Assembly (NCBI GenBank): GCA_004282745.1
Contig: SHMT01000018.1
Location: 1 to 64,000 of the forward strand
Direction of reading: 5' to 3'
DNA length: 64,000 bases
Origin: Candidatus Scalindua sp. SCAELEC01
GTDB taxonomy: Bacteria > Planctomycetota > Brocadiia > Brocadiales > Scalinduaceae
Shown: positions 17,405-25,205 of the stretch, one piece after another
Layout of the letters: each line of letters opens with the position of its first letter
Numbering within the stretch: the first letter of the stretch is position 1
Position numbers and translations under genes: made by a program
Notes under the pieces: model-generated
What the model saw: only the letters and a program-made list of their open reading frames with translations
Database searches by the model: none
Told to the model about the DNA's origin: nothing

Positions 17405-17494
17405 GGGTATATAGGTACCCATTTTTATCGTTGCCAAGACGTGTTTGCCACTTTTGAGAATACAATGAAACATAATATGGGTACACATATACCC
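17405..17494 (+). promoter_or_regulatory. Paired GGGTA-N6-TACCC operator/enhancer sites
   Basis: Two inverted repeats of identical design lie at 17405-17420 and 17479-17494. The second extends to 10-base arms (AATATGGGTA / TACCCATATT). Their centres are 74 bases apart, about seven helical turns, so a dimeric regulator would bind both on one DNA face. They sit about 173 and 99 bases before the predicted sigma-54 start, typical for enhancer-binding activator sites. Confidence 0.65.
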
Positions 17495-17558
17495 ATATTT
17501 CTGATTTGCCTATTTGCCGAATACACATAAGTATCATTATTTTAGCTACTTAGGTATT

Positions 17559-17575
17559 TTGGCATATTCATTGCT
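17559..17575 (+). promoter_or_regulatory. Sigma-54 (-24/-12) promoter of the Hsp20 operon
   Basis: TTGGCATATTCATTGCT matches the -24/-12 consensus (TGGCAC-N5-TTGCW) at all but one position, with exact spacing. The predicted start is near 17586, leaving a short leader with AAAGGAGG before ATG 17605. This is one of the strongest promoter calls in the window. Confidence 0.75.
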
Positions 17576-17604
17576 TTAAATAGATTTTAGAAAGGAGGTT
17601 TAAA

Positions 17605-18024
17605 ATGTTGATACCAAGAGAATTTGAAGCTTTGTTAGGGTTGCAGGATGCGATGGACCGTACGCTTGATACCGGCTTCTTCGATAGCGCAACAAGCGGA
17701 CGGGGTGTTCATCCACCGGTTAACATCTTTGAAAAGGATGGAGAGATAGTTCTTGTTGCAGAATTGCCCGGGGTGAAAAAGAAGGATCTGAGCATTGAAG
17801 TAAAGGAGGACACCGTACGACTTTCAGGAGAACGTGCTATTGCGTACGATAAAAACGTTAATTACCACCGTGTGGAACGTAACTCCTCTAAATTTGACAG
17901 GACACTGAAACTGCCGATAAACGTTCAAACTGATAAGGTAAAAGCGGAGTATAAAGACGGCCTTCTTGTTCTTTTCCTGCCACGTGCCGAAAAAAATAAG
18001 CCAAAACAGATTACAATCCAATAA
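17605..18024 (+). CDS. Small heat-shock protein (Hsp20)
   Basis: A 139-residue holdase chaperone. The alpha-crystallin domain (about 38-130) starts with PPVNIFEKDGEIVLVAELPGVKK and ends with YKDGLLVLFLPRAE; the C-terminal tail is short. AGAAAGGAGG lies just ahead of the ATG. It is the first gene of a two-gene Hsp20 operon, 20 bases before the next. The -24/-12 promoter and two upstream palindromes indicate activation by an NtrC-type regulator rather than HrcA or sigma-32. Confidence 0.93.
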   Translation: MLIPREFEALLGLQDAMDRTLDTGFFDSATSGRGVHPPVNIFEKDGEIVLVAELPGVKKKDLSIEVKEDTVRLSGERAIAYDKNVNYHRVERNSSKFDRTLKLPINVQTDKVKAEYKDGLLVLFLPRAEKNKPKQITIQ

Positions 18025-18044
18025 TTACCTGAAAGGAGGATATC

Positions 18045-18455
18045 ATGAGCGACGAAAGGAAAGAAATTGCAAAAGCGGAAAATAAGAAACCTGAAAAAAC
18101 AGAATGTGCCGGAGAGAGGACTATACCGGGGAAATATTATATCCCTAGGACTGACATTGCAGAAACAGAAAAAAACCTTGTGGTAACTATGGATGTACCT
18201 GGTGTCCGAAAGGAAAACCTAAATATCACCCTTGAAAACCGTAACCTGGAAGTTGATGCCAAAATAGACTTTTCACCCTATGAAAAGCTCGATCCGGTAT
18301 ATACCGAGTACAACGTTGGGCACTATACGAGGAGTTTCACTGTATCAAACACTATTGATACGAAGAACATCGATGCAAATCTCACTGATGGGGTGCTGAC
18401 ATTGACTCTACCAAAGGCTCCGGAAGCACTACCGAGAAAGATTGAGATTAACTAA
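18045..18455 (+). CDS. Small heat-shock protein (Hsp20), second of the operon
   Basis: A 136-residue holdase. A Lys/Glu-rich N-terminal 30 residues precede the alpha-crystallin domain ([23 protein letters not shown] to [15 protein letters not shown]). GAAAGGAGG precedes the ATG. It is diverged from its upstream neighbour, so the two probably form mixed oligomers or cover different clients, as in other paired Hsp20 operons. The operon is followed by a protease fragment and a strong hairpin. Confidence 0.92.
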   Translation: MSDERKEIAKAENKKPEKTECAGERTIPGKYYIPRTDIAETEKNLVVTMDVPGVRKENLNITLENRNLEVDAKIDFSPYEKLDPVYTEYNVGHYTRSFTVSNTIDTKNIDANLTDGVLTLTLPKAPEALPRKIEIN

Positions 18456-18466
18456 CTCAGATCTAC

Positions 18467-18576
18467 AGAGGGCTCCCTGGACCAGGTAGCAATGATTATG
18501 AAGATTTCATCCAGACCGATGCTGCGATCAATCCGGGCAATTCCGGTTCACTCACACATCATTCATTGGCCGCTTG
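18467..18576 (+). pseudogene. HtrA/DegP-type serine protease fragment
   Basis: In one frame this reads [20 protein letters not shown] and continues INPGNSGS before running into unrelated sequence and a stop. [18 protein letters not shown] is the hallmark of HtrA-family proteases around the catalytic Ser of GNSGG; here the last Gly is Ser and everything before and after is missing. A periplasmic quality-control protease gene probably once followed the Hsp20 pair. Confidence 0.8.
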
Positions 18577-18596
18577 AATCCCGGCGGCCAATGAAT
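18561..18596 (+). terminator. Strong hairpin after the Hsp20 operon
   Basis: Thirteen-base perfect arms, ATTCATTGGCCGC (18561-18573) and GCGGCCAATGAAT (18584-18596), flank a 10-base loop. A weak T-containing stretch follows (TTAACTCTTTAT), so it may act as a terminator or RNA-stabilising end. Confidence 0.55.
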
Positions 18597-18785
18597 TTAA
18601 CTCTTTATCGGTTGTAGTATATACGGCTAATCATTTTTTAAAAGGAACGATATATCTATTTAGATTGTTGTAACATCAGGAAAAGAAGGGGAACCAGGTT
18701 CACGCAAGGGCAGATACTTTTATCCCCCCCCCCCTATTCAGTCTTAGTTTTTTAACAATATAACTTTGGCAGGAGGTTTAAAGAG

Positions 18786-19505
18786 ATGAGAAAATTTTAT
18801 CTGATAGCAATTGCATTCATGGCTTTGATCCTGTTTACCCCCCATTTAAAGGCGCAGGAAGAGGAAAAACTATCGGCAGATGAGCAGGCAAGGGTGATGC
18901 AAGAGAAGCTAAACAAGGCCATGGAGAGTTTAAAACGAGAGATAAAGATCGATGTTGAGGTCGAGAACGGAGGGACTATTACGGGAAATGTAACATGCAA
19001 AAGAGTCAAGTATCCGGAAGACGTTGTTGTCGCTATTGAAAAAGTTGGGGACAATACCTATCCTGCTCCGGAGGAACATGGAATAATTGACCAATACAAC
19101 CTTACCTTTGTTCCCCACGTATTAGCGGTACAAAAGGGAACGAAGATCGATTTCCCAAATAGTGACAGCGTACGACACAATGTCTTCTCACCACCCGATT
19201 GCTGTCAGCAGTTTAATCTTGGCACGTACGATGTTGGTATTGTAAAGATGGTTGAATTTAACGAAGCGTGTGAAGTACCTCTCTTATGTAACGTCCATGC
19301 GGAGATGTCTGCATTTGTAGTCGTACTCGATAATCCCTATTTTTCCGTTACGGGGAGAGACGGGGTCTTTACGATTGAAAATGTTCCACCCGGAACCTAC
19401 AAACTCAACGCCTGGCATGAAAAGCTTAAGACGGTATCGAAAGAGGTTACCGTAGAAGCAGGCAAGACAACTAAGGTTGACTTTCAATTAAAGAAACGGA
19501 AGTAA
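18786..19505 (+). CDS. Secreted cupredoxin-like protein with carboxypeptidase-regulatory-like tail
   Basis: A 239-residue exported protein. The signal peptide is MRKFYLIAIAFMALILFTPHLKA. After a helical stretch, a cupredoxin fold spans about 60-185, with the four type-1 copper ligands recognisable: His in VRHNVFS, and Cys, His and Met in LLCNVHAEMSAF. A beta-sandwich domain (about 185-239, GVFTIENVPPGTYKLNAWHE) of the carboxypeptidase-regulatory type follows. This architecture is common in 'methylamine utilisation' or plastocyanin-like periplasmic proteins. AGGAGG lies ahead of the ATG. Neighbouring copper receptor genes suggest a role in periplasmic copper handling or electron transfer. Confidence 0.85.
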   Translation: MRKFYLIAIAFMALILFTPHLKAQEEEKLSADEQARVMQEKLNKAMESLKREIKIDVEVENGGTITGNVTCKRVKYPEDVVVAIEKVGDNTYPAPEEHGIIDQYNLTFVPHVLAVQKGTKIDFPNSDSVRHNVFSPPDCCQQFNLGTYDVGIVKMVEFNEACEVPLLCNVHAEMSAFVVVLDNPYFSVTGRDGVFTIENVPPGTYKLNAWHEKLKTVSKEVTVEAGKTTKVDFQLKKRK

Positions 19506-20008
19506 GGCTCTAAGACAAGCTTGGAAATAAAGCCGCTTTCACCGAGTATAGCATGCATCAATAATAATTCGATTAGGGCTTTCCATTAAGCCCTTAATAT
19601 GTTCTTTTAACGCAGATGCCGTGAAGGACGCAGAGTAAAAGTAGGGATTCCCTATTTGTCCGCCCTGGAATTCTATTAATAGAGTTTGTTTTTCTCTGCG
19701 ACCTCTGCGCCTGTGTTATTGTACTTTCATACAAGCCTTCTTTACCTGGCCACGAGGGGTATTGATGATATGGATTTCTGACTGTCATATGTGCCCAAAG
19801 TATTTCTGCATTTACTTTTTCATAAATGCCTCTTTTCCCAGGGCTTTTTAATCCTGGCAGCATTTATTTCTTTACAACGTATCTTTTATTTAGTAGTTTT
19901 ACATCAATACACTATTTACACACGTTTGGCGTTATCATATGGTACTCCTTGATACTGCCCGACTTTTTACACGGTTCTTCAACTATTAAGTCATAGAAAA
20001 TATTACCC
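19506..20008. other. Intergenic region with repeat and gene fragment
   Basis: About 500 bases. An AACGCAG/GGACGCAGAGTAAAAGTAGGGAT repeat at about 19606-19655 recurs inverted near 29970-30018. A fragment of a P460-like cytochrome gene lies on the minus strand at about 19724-19815. No intact gene is seen. Confidence 0.55.
19724..19815 (-). pseudogene. Fragment of P460-like cytochrome gene
   Basis: The minus strand encodes NAEILWAHMTVRNPYHQYPS and then WPGKEGLYES, matching MNAQRLWEHMTGENPYQLYP and WPGKEGFYKS of the intact cytochrome gene at 24446-24958. The DNA is clearly homologous too. Signal peptide, most of the fold and the haem-binding CxxCH are missing, so this is a duplicated remnant. 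Confidence 0.75.
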
Positions 20009-20458
20009 TTGCTAAAATCGGTAAAAATAATTCAATCTTCACCTTTTGTCACTATTGTCATTTCAGTGTGCTTACTCGCAAACCTCTTTGCGCCGAGTTT
20101 GAGCACTGTTATTATGGATAAGAGTGTTGCTTTACATCCTGAATCTCACACCTGTAAATGTAACCCTGAACCGCATAGTATAAGCAGTTGTTGCTGTGCA
20201 ATAGAGATCAATGCCTCTGAAGGGAAAAGTTTACTTAAGGAGGATCATCAAGGCATTTTCTCTACATTCATTAAGAGTCTGGGATGTTCAAGCCATCCTG
20301 ACCAGCTTTCTTCATTTTCATATAATGTTACCATTCCCAAGGATGGTATCACTCCCCCAGACCTGTCCATGCTTCATTTTATAGACAAACAGCAGAAAGC
20401 CTTTCCGGCATCCATAACTGTATCCCCGCCGGACAAACCACCACGCTATTTTGCATAG
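20009..20458 (+). CDS. Secreted Cys/His-rich protein next to copper receptor
   Basis: A 149-residue protein with an N-terminal hydrophobic segment (IIQSSPFVTIVISVCLLANLF) that acts as signal or anchor. A cluster HTCKCNPEPHSISSCCCAIE (about 47-66) is rich in Cys and His and is a plausible copper or other soft-metal site. I recognise no named family; similar short Cys-rich proteins accompany TonB-dependent copper receptors. The start is TTG and no good ribosome site is visible, so the true N-terminus is uncertain. Confidence 0.5.
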   Translation: MLKSVKIIQSSPFVTIVISVCLLANLFAPSLSTVIMDKSVALHPESHTCKCNPEPHSISSCCCAIEINASEGKSLLKEDHQGIFSTFIKSLGCSSHPDQLSSFSYNVTIPKDGITPPDLSMLHFIDKQQKAFPASITVSPPDKPPRYFA

Positions 20459-21086
20459 CGTCCATCCAATACTATCGTGAAACAATACATTCGCCGAATA
20501 ATTGAGATAAGGCGTGTAGACGGCAGTTTCATGTCATTATTCCAATATCATCAATTGAAAACGCCCTCTGGATGTTTTCTATTATGGAAACTGTGTGAAA
20601 AGAATACCTTCATACCTTGCGGCTGACTAATGACAAAGACTCCCAGGTTTTTTATACCTTATCAGTGGACGTCTTGTTTCCACCAACTTACCTTCAGAAC
20701 CTCTTTTGCTTTAAGGCAAATGTGGCTGCCCTGTTGCATTTATTTTGCACTGTGGCTCCTGTAGATAAGGAGCTGTCACAACTCCTAATCATGGTCTATC
20801 ACCTCAATGTGAACACACGGGAATAGAAACGGGAATGGACAGTAGTGGGTAAACTGGCCGTACCCCGTTGTTGGACACGATATCATCGGATTTGACGGAC
20901 ATACCGAAAATCATACAGAGTTTATTAAACTTACGAGAATGTTTAGGTGGCAGTATATACGTTTTCAGAATTGCATACGGTAGTACATTCAGAGATTTCT
21001 TTCAAGCGATAACCCGTACAAGCATGCAAATTGTAGTATTGTTCACGCTCATTCCTGTTTCCTAACAAAAATGAGAGGAAAAAACT
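20459..21086. other. Long region upstream of the copper receptor, no gene seen
   Basis: About 630 bases. Two short frames are present but have no motif, ribosome site or sensible composition. It should contain the receptor promoter; no clear sigma-70 or sigma-54 pair was found. A GAGAGGAAAAA sequence just before 21087 is the ribosome site. Confidence 0.5.
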
Positions 21087-23192
21087 ATGAAGAAATCACT
21101 CGTACTGTCTGCTCTGTTTTCGCTATGGCTGACGCCGGTTTGGGCTGAAGACACGGCAGACAAAAAAGAGACTATTATTACGATGGAGCCTATTCTTGTC
21201 GAAGACACTCAAATTGTCGAACCTGCTAAATCCCGATTGATTATTAGCGAACGATCGAAGGGGCCTGTGTCTGACGGTGGTGATCTGCTGACAACTATTC
21301 CAGGTATCTCCTCCGCCCGTATGGGTGGTCACGGAGTTGACCCAGTCATTCGGGGCCAGACCCATAACCGTCTGAACATCCTGTTGGATGGCGCCTACGT
21401 TCATGGTGGCTGTCCAAACCGCATGGACCCGCCCAGTTCCTATGGCTCTTCTGAAACTTTTGATGAAGTGGAAGTGATTAAGGGATCTCAGACCGTTCAA
21501 CAAGGTGGCGGTGGCAGTGGAGGCACGGTACTGTTCAAACGGAACACAGAACGTTTTTCAGAAGGAGAATGGTATCGAGGCAGAGTTGGCGGTGGGTATC
21601 GCGGTAACGCAGATGGACGTGGAGGATTTGCTGATCTCGCCGTTGGAAACAGTTTGGGATATCTCCGTATTATCGGTAACTATGACAACAGCGGACACTA
21701 TGAGGATGGTGACGGACATTCAGTTCGATCAGCGTATGAGATGGCTACGGGAAATGTGCTGCTGGGTTGGACTCCGGATAATGAGACCAGGGTTGAGTTC
21801 GGCTATGAGGCAACAGATACCGATGATGTTTACTATGCCGGGGCCGGTATGGACTCGCCTTATACACAAAATGATGTCTACCGATTGAAGTTCAATCGGG
21901 GTCTCTCTTTTGGTGCAGTGCAAAAGGTATCGGGAAGGATTTCCTATTCTGATATAAAACATCGGATGGACAACTATAGTTTGCGCACTCCTCCCATGGC
22001 CAATATGCATATGAAGGCGCCATCCATATCAGACACATTAAGTGGACGACTTGATTTTGAGGCGGTCCATGGTGATTTCCTGACCAATTTTGGTATTGAT
22101 TACCAGAGTAATAAACGTGATGCTATACGATTTCGGGGTAATAGCCCCACTACCGTGAGTACCTCTCAGTCTTTTCTCTGGCCGGATGTAAGGCTTCAGG
22201 CTATTGGGCTATACGGAGAATCTGAATGGATCATGAGTGATGACAGACGGATGAAATTCGGTTTGCGTTATGATCATGTCAGGGCAACCGCCGACAAAGC
22301 ATACAGAACACCGGCAGATACCTTGGGTATGGTAGCCAAGCTCAGCGCCTCCGGGCTTTATACGATATACTACGGCAGGAGTTCTACATCAGAAATCGAA
22401 AACAACATTGGTGGTATGGTGCGTTTTGAACAGGATTATCTCCAGGGCAAAGGGACCTTTTATACGACGTTGAGTCGTAGTGTAAGGACTGCTGATGCCA
22501 CAGAGCGCTATATGGCTTCCAACAACAACTCAAAAGAAAGCAGTCGCTGGGTGGGCAACCCTTTTATTGACCCGGAAAAACACCATCAAATAGAGATAGG
22601 CACCCGGTTCAAAACCAAATCCTGGGGATTTGATTCTAGTGTCTATTACAACCGGATAAGCGATTTCATCCTGAGGACTCGGGACCACGGTGCCAGCGCT
22701 GCAGGTAACAATGCTACCATTTACCGGAATGTGAGCGCCTACCTCATTGGCAGTGAAATGTCGTTAAACAGATATTGGACTGACCATTTAGTCAGTGGAG
22801 TCTCTCTGGCTTACGTGTATGGAGAAAACCTGAGCGAAGACCGCCCATTAGCACAGATTCCTCCATTGGAAGTGTCTGTGACCACCGACTATAAAAAAAG
22901 TAACTGGAGCGTAGGTGGTAAGGTTATCATGGTAAATAACCAGAGCCGGGTGGATGATGACAAGAGAACCGGCAGTGGTCTTGATGCGAGGAAGACACCT
23001 GGATTTGCAGTGACTGAACTGTATGGATCCTATACATTTGACAGGGGAGCCAGTATAAAATTCGGTGTGGATAATCTATTCGACAAGACCTATGCCAAGC
23101 ATTTGAACCTGAGCAATGCCTTTGACGCCGACCAGGTTCAGGTAAATGAACCCGGTCGAAGCATCTGGGTCACAATGGATATCACGTTTTGA
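21087..23192 (+). CDS. TonB-dependent copper receptor, OprC/NosA type
   Basis: A 701-residue outer-membrane receptor. The signal peptide is MKKSLVLSALFSLWLTPVWA. The plug domain (about 55-160) has VIRGQTHNRLNILLDGA and the family-specific GGCPNRMDPPSSYGS, diagnostic of NosA/OprC copper receptors; a glycine-rich hinge GGGGSGG leads into a 22-strand barrel ending in WVTMDITF, with the expected C-terminal Phe. It imports copper across the outer membrane, powered by TonB. The neighbours, a cupredoxin-like protein, a Cys-rich protein and a TonB-like protein, support copper supply, perhaps for copper enzymes of nitrogen metabolism. Confidence 0.92.
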   Translation: MKKSLVLSALFSLWLTPVWAEDTADKKETIITMEPILVEDTQIVEPAKSRLIISERSKGPVSDGGDLLTTIPGISSARMGGHGVDPVIRGQTHNRLNILLDGAYVHGGCPNRMDPPSSYGSSETFDEVEVIKGSQTVQQGGGGSGGTVLFKRNTERFSEGEWYRGRVGGGYRGNADGRGGFADLAVGNSLGYLRIIGNYDNSGHYEDGDGHSVRSAYEMATGNVLLGWTPDNETRVEFGYEATDTDDVYYAGAGMDSPYTQNDVYRLKFNRGLSFGAVQKVSGRISYSDIKHRMDNYSLRTPPMANMHMKAPSISDTLSGRLDFEAVHGDFLTNFGIDYQSNKRDAIRFRGNSPTTVSTSQSFLWPDVRLQAIGLYGESEWIMSDDRRMKFGLRYDHVRATADKAYRTPADTLGMVAKLSASGLYTIYYGRSSTSEIENNIGGMVRFEQDYLQGKGTFYTTLSRSVRTADATERYMASNNNSKESSRWVGNPFIDPEKHHQIEIGTRFKTKSWGFDSSVYYNRISDFILRTRDHGASAAGNNATIYRNVSAYLIGSEMSLNRYWTDHLVSGVSLAYVYGENLSEDRPLAQIPPLEVSVTTDYKKSNWSVGGKVIMVNNQSRVDDDKRTGSGLDARKTPGFAVTELYGSYTFDRGASIKFGVDNLFDKTYAKHLNLSNAFDADQVQVNEPGRSIWVTMDITF

Positions 23193-23220
23193 CAAACGCT
23201 GAATTCATTTATAAACAAGA

Positions 23221-23352
23221 TATACTCATCTCATAATGGTTTTCGGATAAAATCCGAGATAAAATTGAGCGAGTAAAGTCCTCGGCATCCGGGGATACCT
23301 TCACCAAGATTTGGTTTCCAGTAAAACCGAAAACCAAATCGGTTTTAGTATA
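23221..23352 (-). mobile_element. Family-1 MITE-like element between receptor and tonB-like gene
   Basis: A 132-bp copy, TATACTCATCTC...GGTTTTAGTATA, nearly identical to those at 15515 and 24274. It ends one base before the ATG of the TonB-like gene, so it occupies the usual place of its ribosome site. Confidence 0.85.
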
Positions 23353-23353
23353 T

Positions 23354-24235
23354 ATGCAAATGAATTACCATACATTAAGATTTGTCGCTGCCTCTTTTAT
23401 CATTCACCTTTTGCTTTTGACCCTGGCTCCTTATATTAAGAAACCCGCCACACGGGAAGACATGGAAGTAGTTATAGAGTTTATTGTAACAAATACCATA
23501 AAAACCGGTGAATCTGAGATCGATACCAATACAATGAAAACGGCAGAGAATATAAAAAAAGAGGTGTCAATCCCTGCCATGGTTAAACAGGAAACCAAAA
23601 ACACTGTGGAAGATGAAACAGTTGAGGAGCTGGTTGAGGTAACAAAAGAAGAGATGTCAGTACCTGAGAAGGTCAAGCGAGAAACGAAGATCGTGATGAA
23701 TGGAAAAGTGATTGAGAAGGTAGCAGGGAAAATAAAAGAAGAGACACCACCTGACAGGGTCAAGCAAGAAACGGTGGTCAAGACGAAAAAAAAAGTACTT
23801 GCAAAGGCAGTTGCGGTAACGAAAAAAGTTAAACAAACGGTTGCAGATACTAAACGAGAATCCAAAGGCACGGTGAACTCTGATAAAGGTGGGTGGTCAG
23901 GAGGTGTTCCACAATCAGATAGAATGCCACATGAATTAGAACAGAGTGCTGAAAACCGATATATCAAGGAACATTTTGATTACATAAACAAAATAATTCG
24001 TATAAACATATCATATCCTTACAAAGCGAGAAAGATGTCTATGGAAGGTGATGTCATAATATCATTCCTTGTCTGTCTGGATGGAAGTGTAAAAGGTATA
24101 AAAATAAATAAAAGTTCAGGTTTTTCAACTCTAGATGATAATGCTGAAAAAGCGATCAGAAAGGCCTCCCCCTTTCCTCCACCACCGGTTGAAGTAAAAA
24201 TAGTGATACCGATAACGTATAAATTAAACACGTAG
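23354..24235 (+). CDS. TonB-like energy transducer
   Basis: A 293-residue inner-membrane protein. One N-terminal membrane helix (about 9-28, FVAASFIIHLLLLTLAPYI) is followed by a long Lys/Glu/Val-rich, low-complexity periplasmic spacer in place of the usual Pro-rich one (about 30-195). The TonB C-terminal domain comes last (about 205-293): ISYPYKARKMSMEGDVIISF, GSVKGIKINKSSGFSTLDDN and FPPPPVEVKIVIPITYKL. Expected to couple the proton-motive force (with ExbBD, not in the window) to the copper receptor upstream. No ribosome site precedes either ATG (23354 or 23360), because a mobile element abuts the start. Confidence 0.85.
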   Translation: MQMNYHTLRFVAASFIIHLLLLTLAPYIKKPATREDMEVVIEFIVTNTIKTGESEIDTNTMKTAENIKKEVSIPAMVKQETKNTVEDETVEELVEVTKEEMSVPEKVKRETKIVMNGKVIEKVAGKIKEETPPDRVKQETVVKTKKKVLAKAVAVTKKVKQTVADTKRESKGTVNSDKGGWSGGVPQSDRMPHELEQSAENRYIKEHFDYINKIIRINISYPYKARKMSMEGDVIISFLVCLDGSVKGIKINKSSGFSTLDDNAEKAIRKASPFPPPPVEVKIVIPITYKLNT

Positions 24236-24273
24236 GGTACCCATTGGATATGAAAAAGTAATTATGCATGAAC

Positions 24274-24405
24274 TATACTCATCTCATAATGGTTTTCGGA
24301 TAAAATCCGAGAAAAAATGGAGCGAGTAAAGTCCTCGGCATCCGGGGATACCTTCACCAAGATTTGGTTTCCAGAAAAACCGAAAACCAAATCGGTTTTA
24401 GTATA
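24274..24405 (-). mobile_element. Family-1 MITE-like element, full copy
   Basis: A 132-bp copy in the same orientation as 23221, differing at only a few positions. The two copies flank the TonB-like gene as direct repeats, so recombination between them could delete the gene. Confidence 0.85.
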
Positions 24406-24445
24406 AACCTCTCTGGACTAAAAGCCAAGAGTGGTTTAGTTCACA

Positions 24446-24958
24446 TCACTTAATGCTTCCTGTAAATACATAGTCATTATCTTTGACCCCCACATGACAT
24501 TCGATGCACAATTCAACTTTACCTTCCAGCGGCGCCTCTCCGTCAGGCTTATACTTAACCCAGTACCAGTCATTTCCTTCAGGATGAAAGCCTTTATCTT
24601 TATACATCACCGTTAGTAAGTTCAACTTCTTGTCTTCAGTATACATTTCTTTGATTATGAGAGAGCCATGGGGAAATAGTCCCTTTTTGTTAACAACCGT
24701 ATCCAGTGCGAGATGATTTAGATACAACTTTTGGATATTTGCGGCTGGCATTGTACTTTTATAAAAGCCTTCTTTACCGGGCCACGAGGGGTATAGTTGA
24801 TATGGATTTTCCCCTGTCATATGTTCCCACAATCTCTGCGCATTCATCCTGTTATCCACGTTCACTGATTCAGCCATTCCAATGCTGTGTGGTAAAAAAC
24901 AAATGGACATGAGTATGATATTAAAAATCCACTTCCTTATTCTATCACTATTTTTCAT
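24446..24958 (-). CDS. Secreted mono-haem cytochrome, P460-like
   Basis: A 170-residue exported protein with a signal peptide (IFNIILMSICFLPHSIGMAES). The mature part carries NPYQLYPSWPGKEGFYKS, then HPEGNDWYWVKYKPDG, and a single haem c motif CIECH near the C-terminus, followed by DNDYVFTG. This layout (long beta-rich segment, C-terminal CxxCH and a D-YVF ending) is that of the cytochrome P460 / cytochrome c'-beta family, which bind NO or oxidise hydroxylamine. The assignment is by pattern only. AAGGAA precedes ATG 24958. A broken second copy lies at 19724. Confidence 0.75.
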   Translation of the reverse strand: MKNSDRIRKWIFNIILMSICFLPHSIGMAESVNVDNRMNAQRLWEHMTGENPYQLYPSWPGKEGFYKSTMPAANIQKLYLNHLALDTVVNKKGLFPHGSLIIKEMYTEDKKLNLLTVMYKDKGFHPEGNDWYWVKYKPDGEAPLEGKVELCIECHVGVKDNDYVFTGSIK

Positions 24959-25104
24959 ATCGATTCCTTTCTATTATTTATCAAAGCCTGAACTAGATAC
25001 TGCGATTCACCGCAGCCGGAGCCGATAAAGATCCTTTGCCCCCTGTGAATATTCTTGATAAGTTTGTCCTCACGTACAAACTTTTCTGGATATTTTCCTC
25101 TGAA

Positions 25105-25161
25105 TATACTAAAACCGATTTGGTTTTCGGCTTTACCGGAAACCAAATCGGTTTTAGTATA
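25105..25161. repeat. Short palindromic family-1 form (left end twice)
   Basis: A 57-bp near-perfect palindrome: the AAAACCGATTTGGTTTTCGG end of the family-1 element facing its own inverted copy, bounded by TATACT and AGTATA. It lacks the other end completely. Confidence 0.75.
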
Positions 25162-25205
25162 TCATACGGATGATAATAATAGGAGTAGTCTTAAGGCATG
25201 ACAAA

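Larger units (their letters stand above)
17067..17604. other. Regulatory intergenic region upstream of the Hsp20 pair
   Basis: About 540 bases with no gene. It contains the CAGGAAAGAA hairpin (17100-17129), a G+C-richer stretch to about 17350, then the two palindromes and the sigma-54 promoter described separately. The large size and ordered sites mark it as a complex promoter region. Confidence 0.6.

Noticed and set aside
20617-21065. Two short open frames upstream of the copper receptor as genes
   Set aside because: No ribosome site, no motif and no protein-like composition; they lie in a promoter region.
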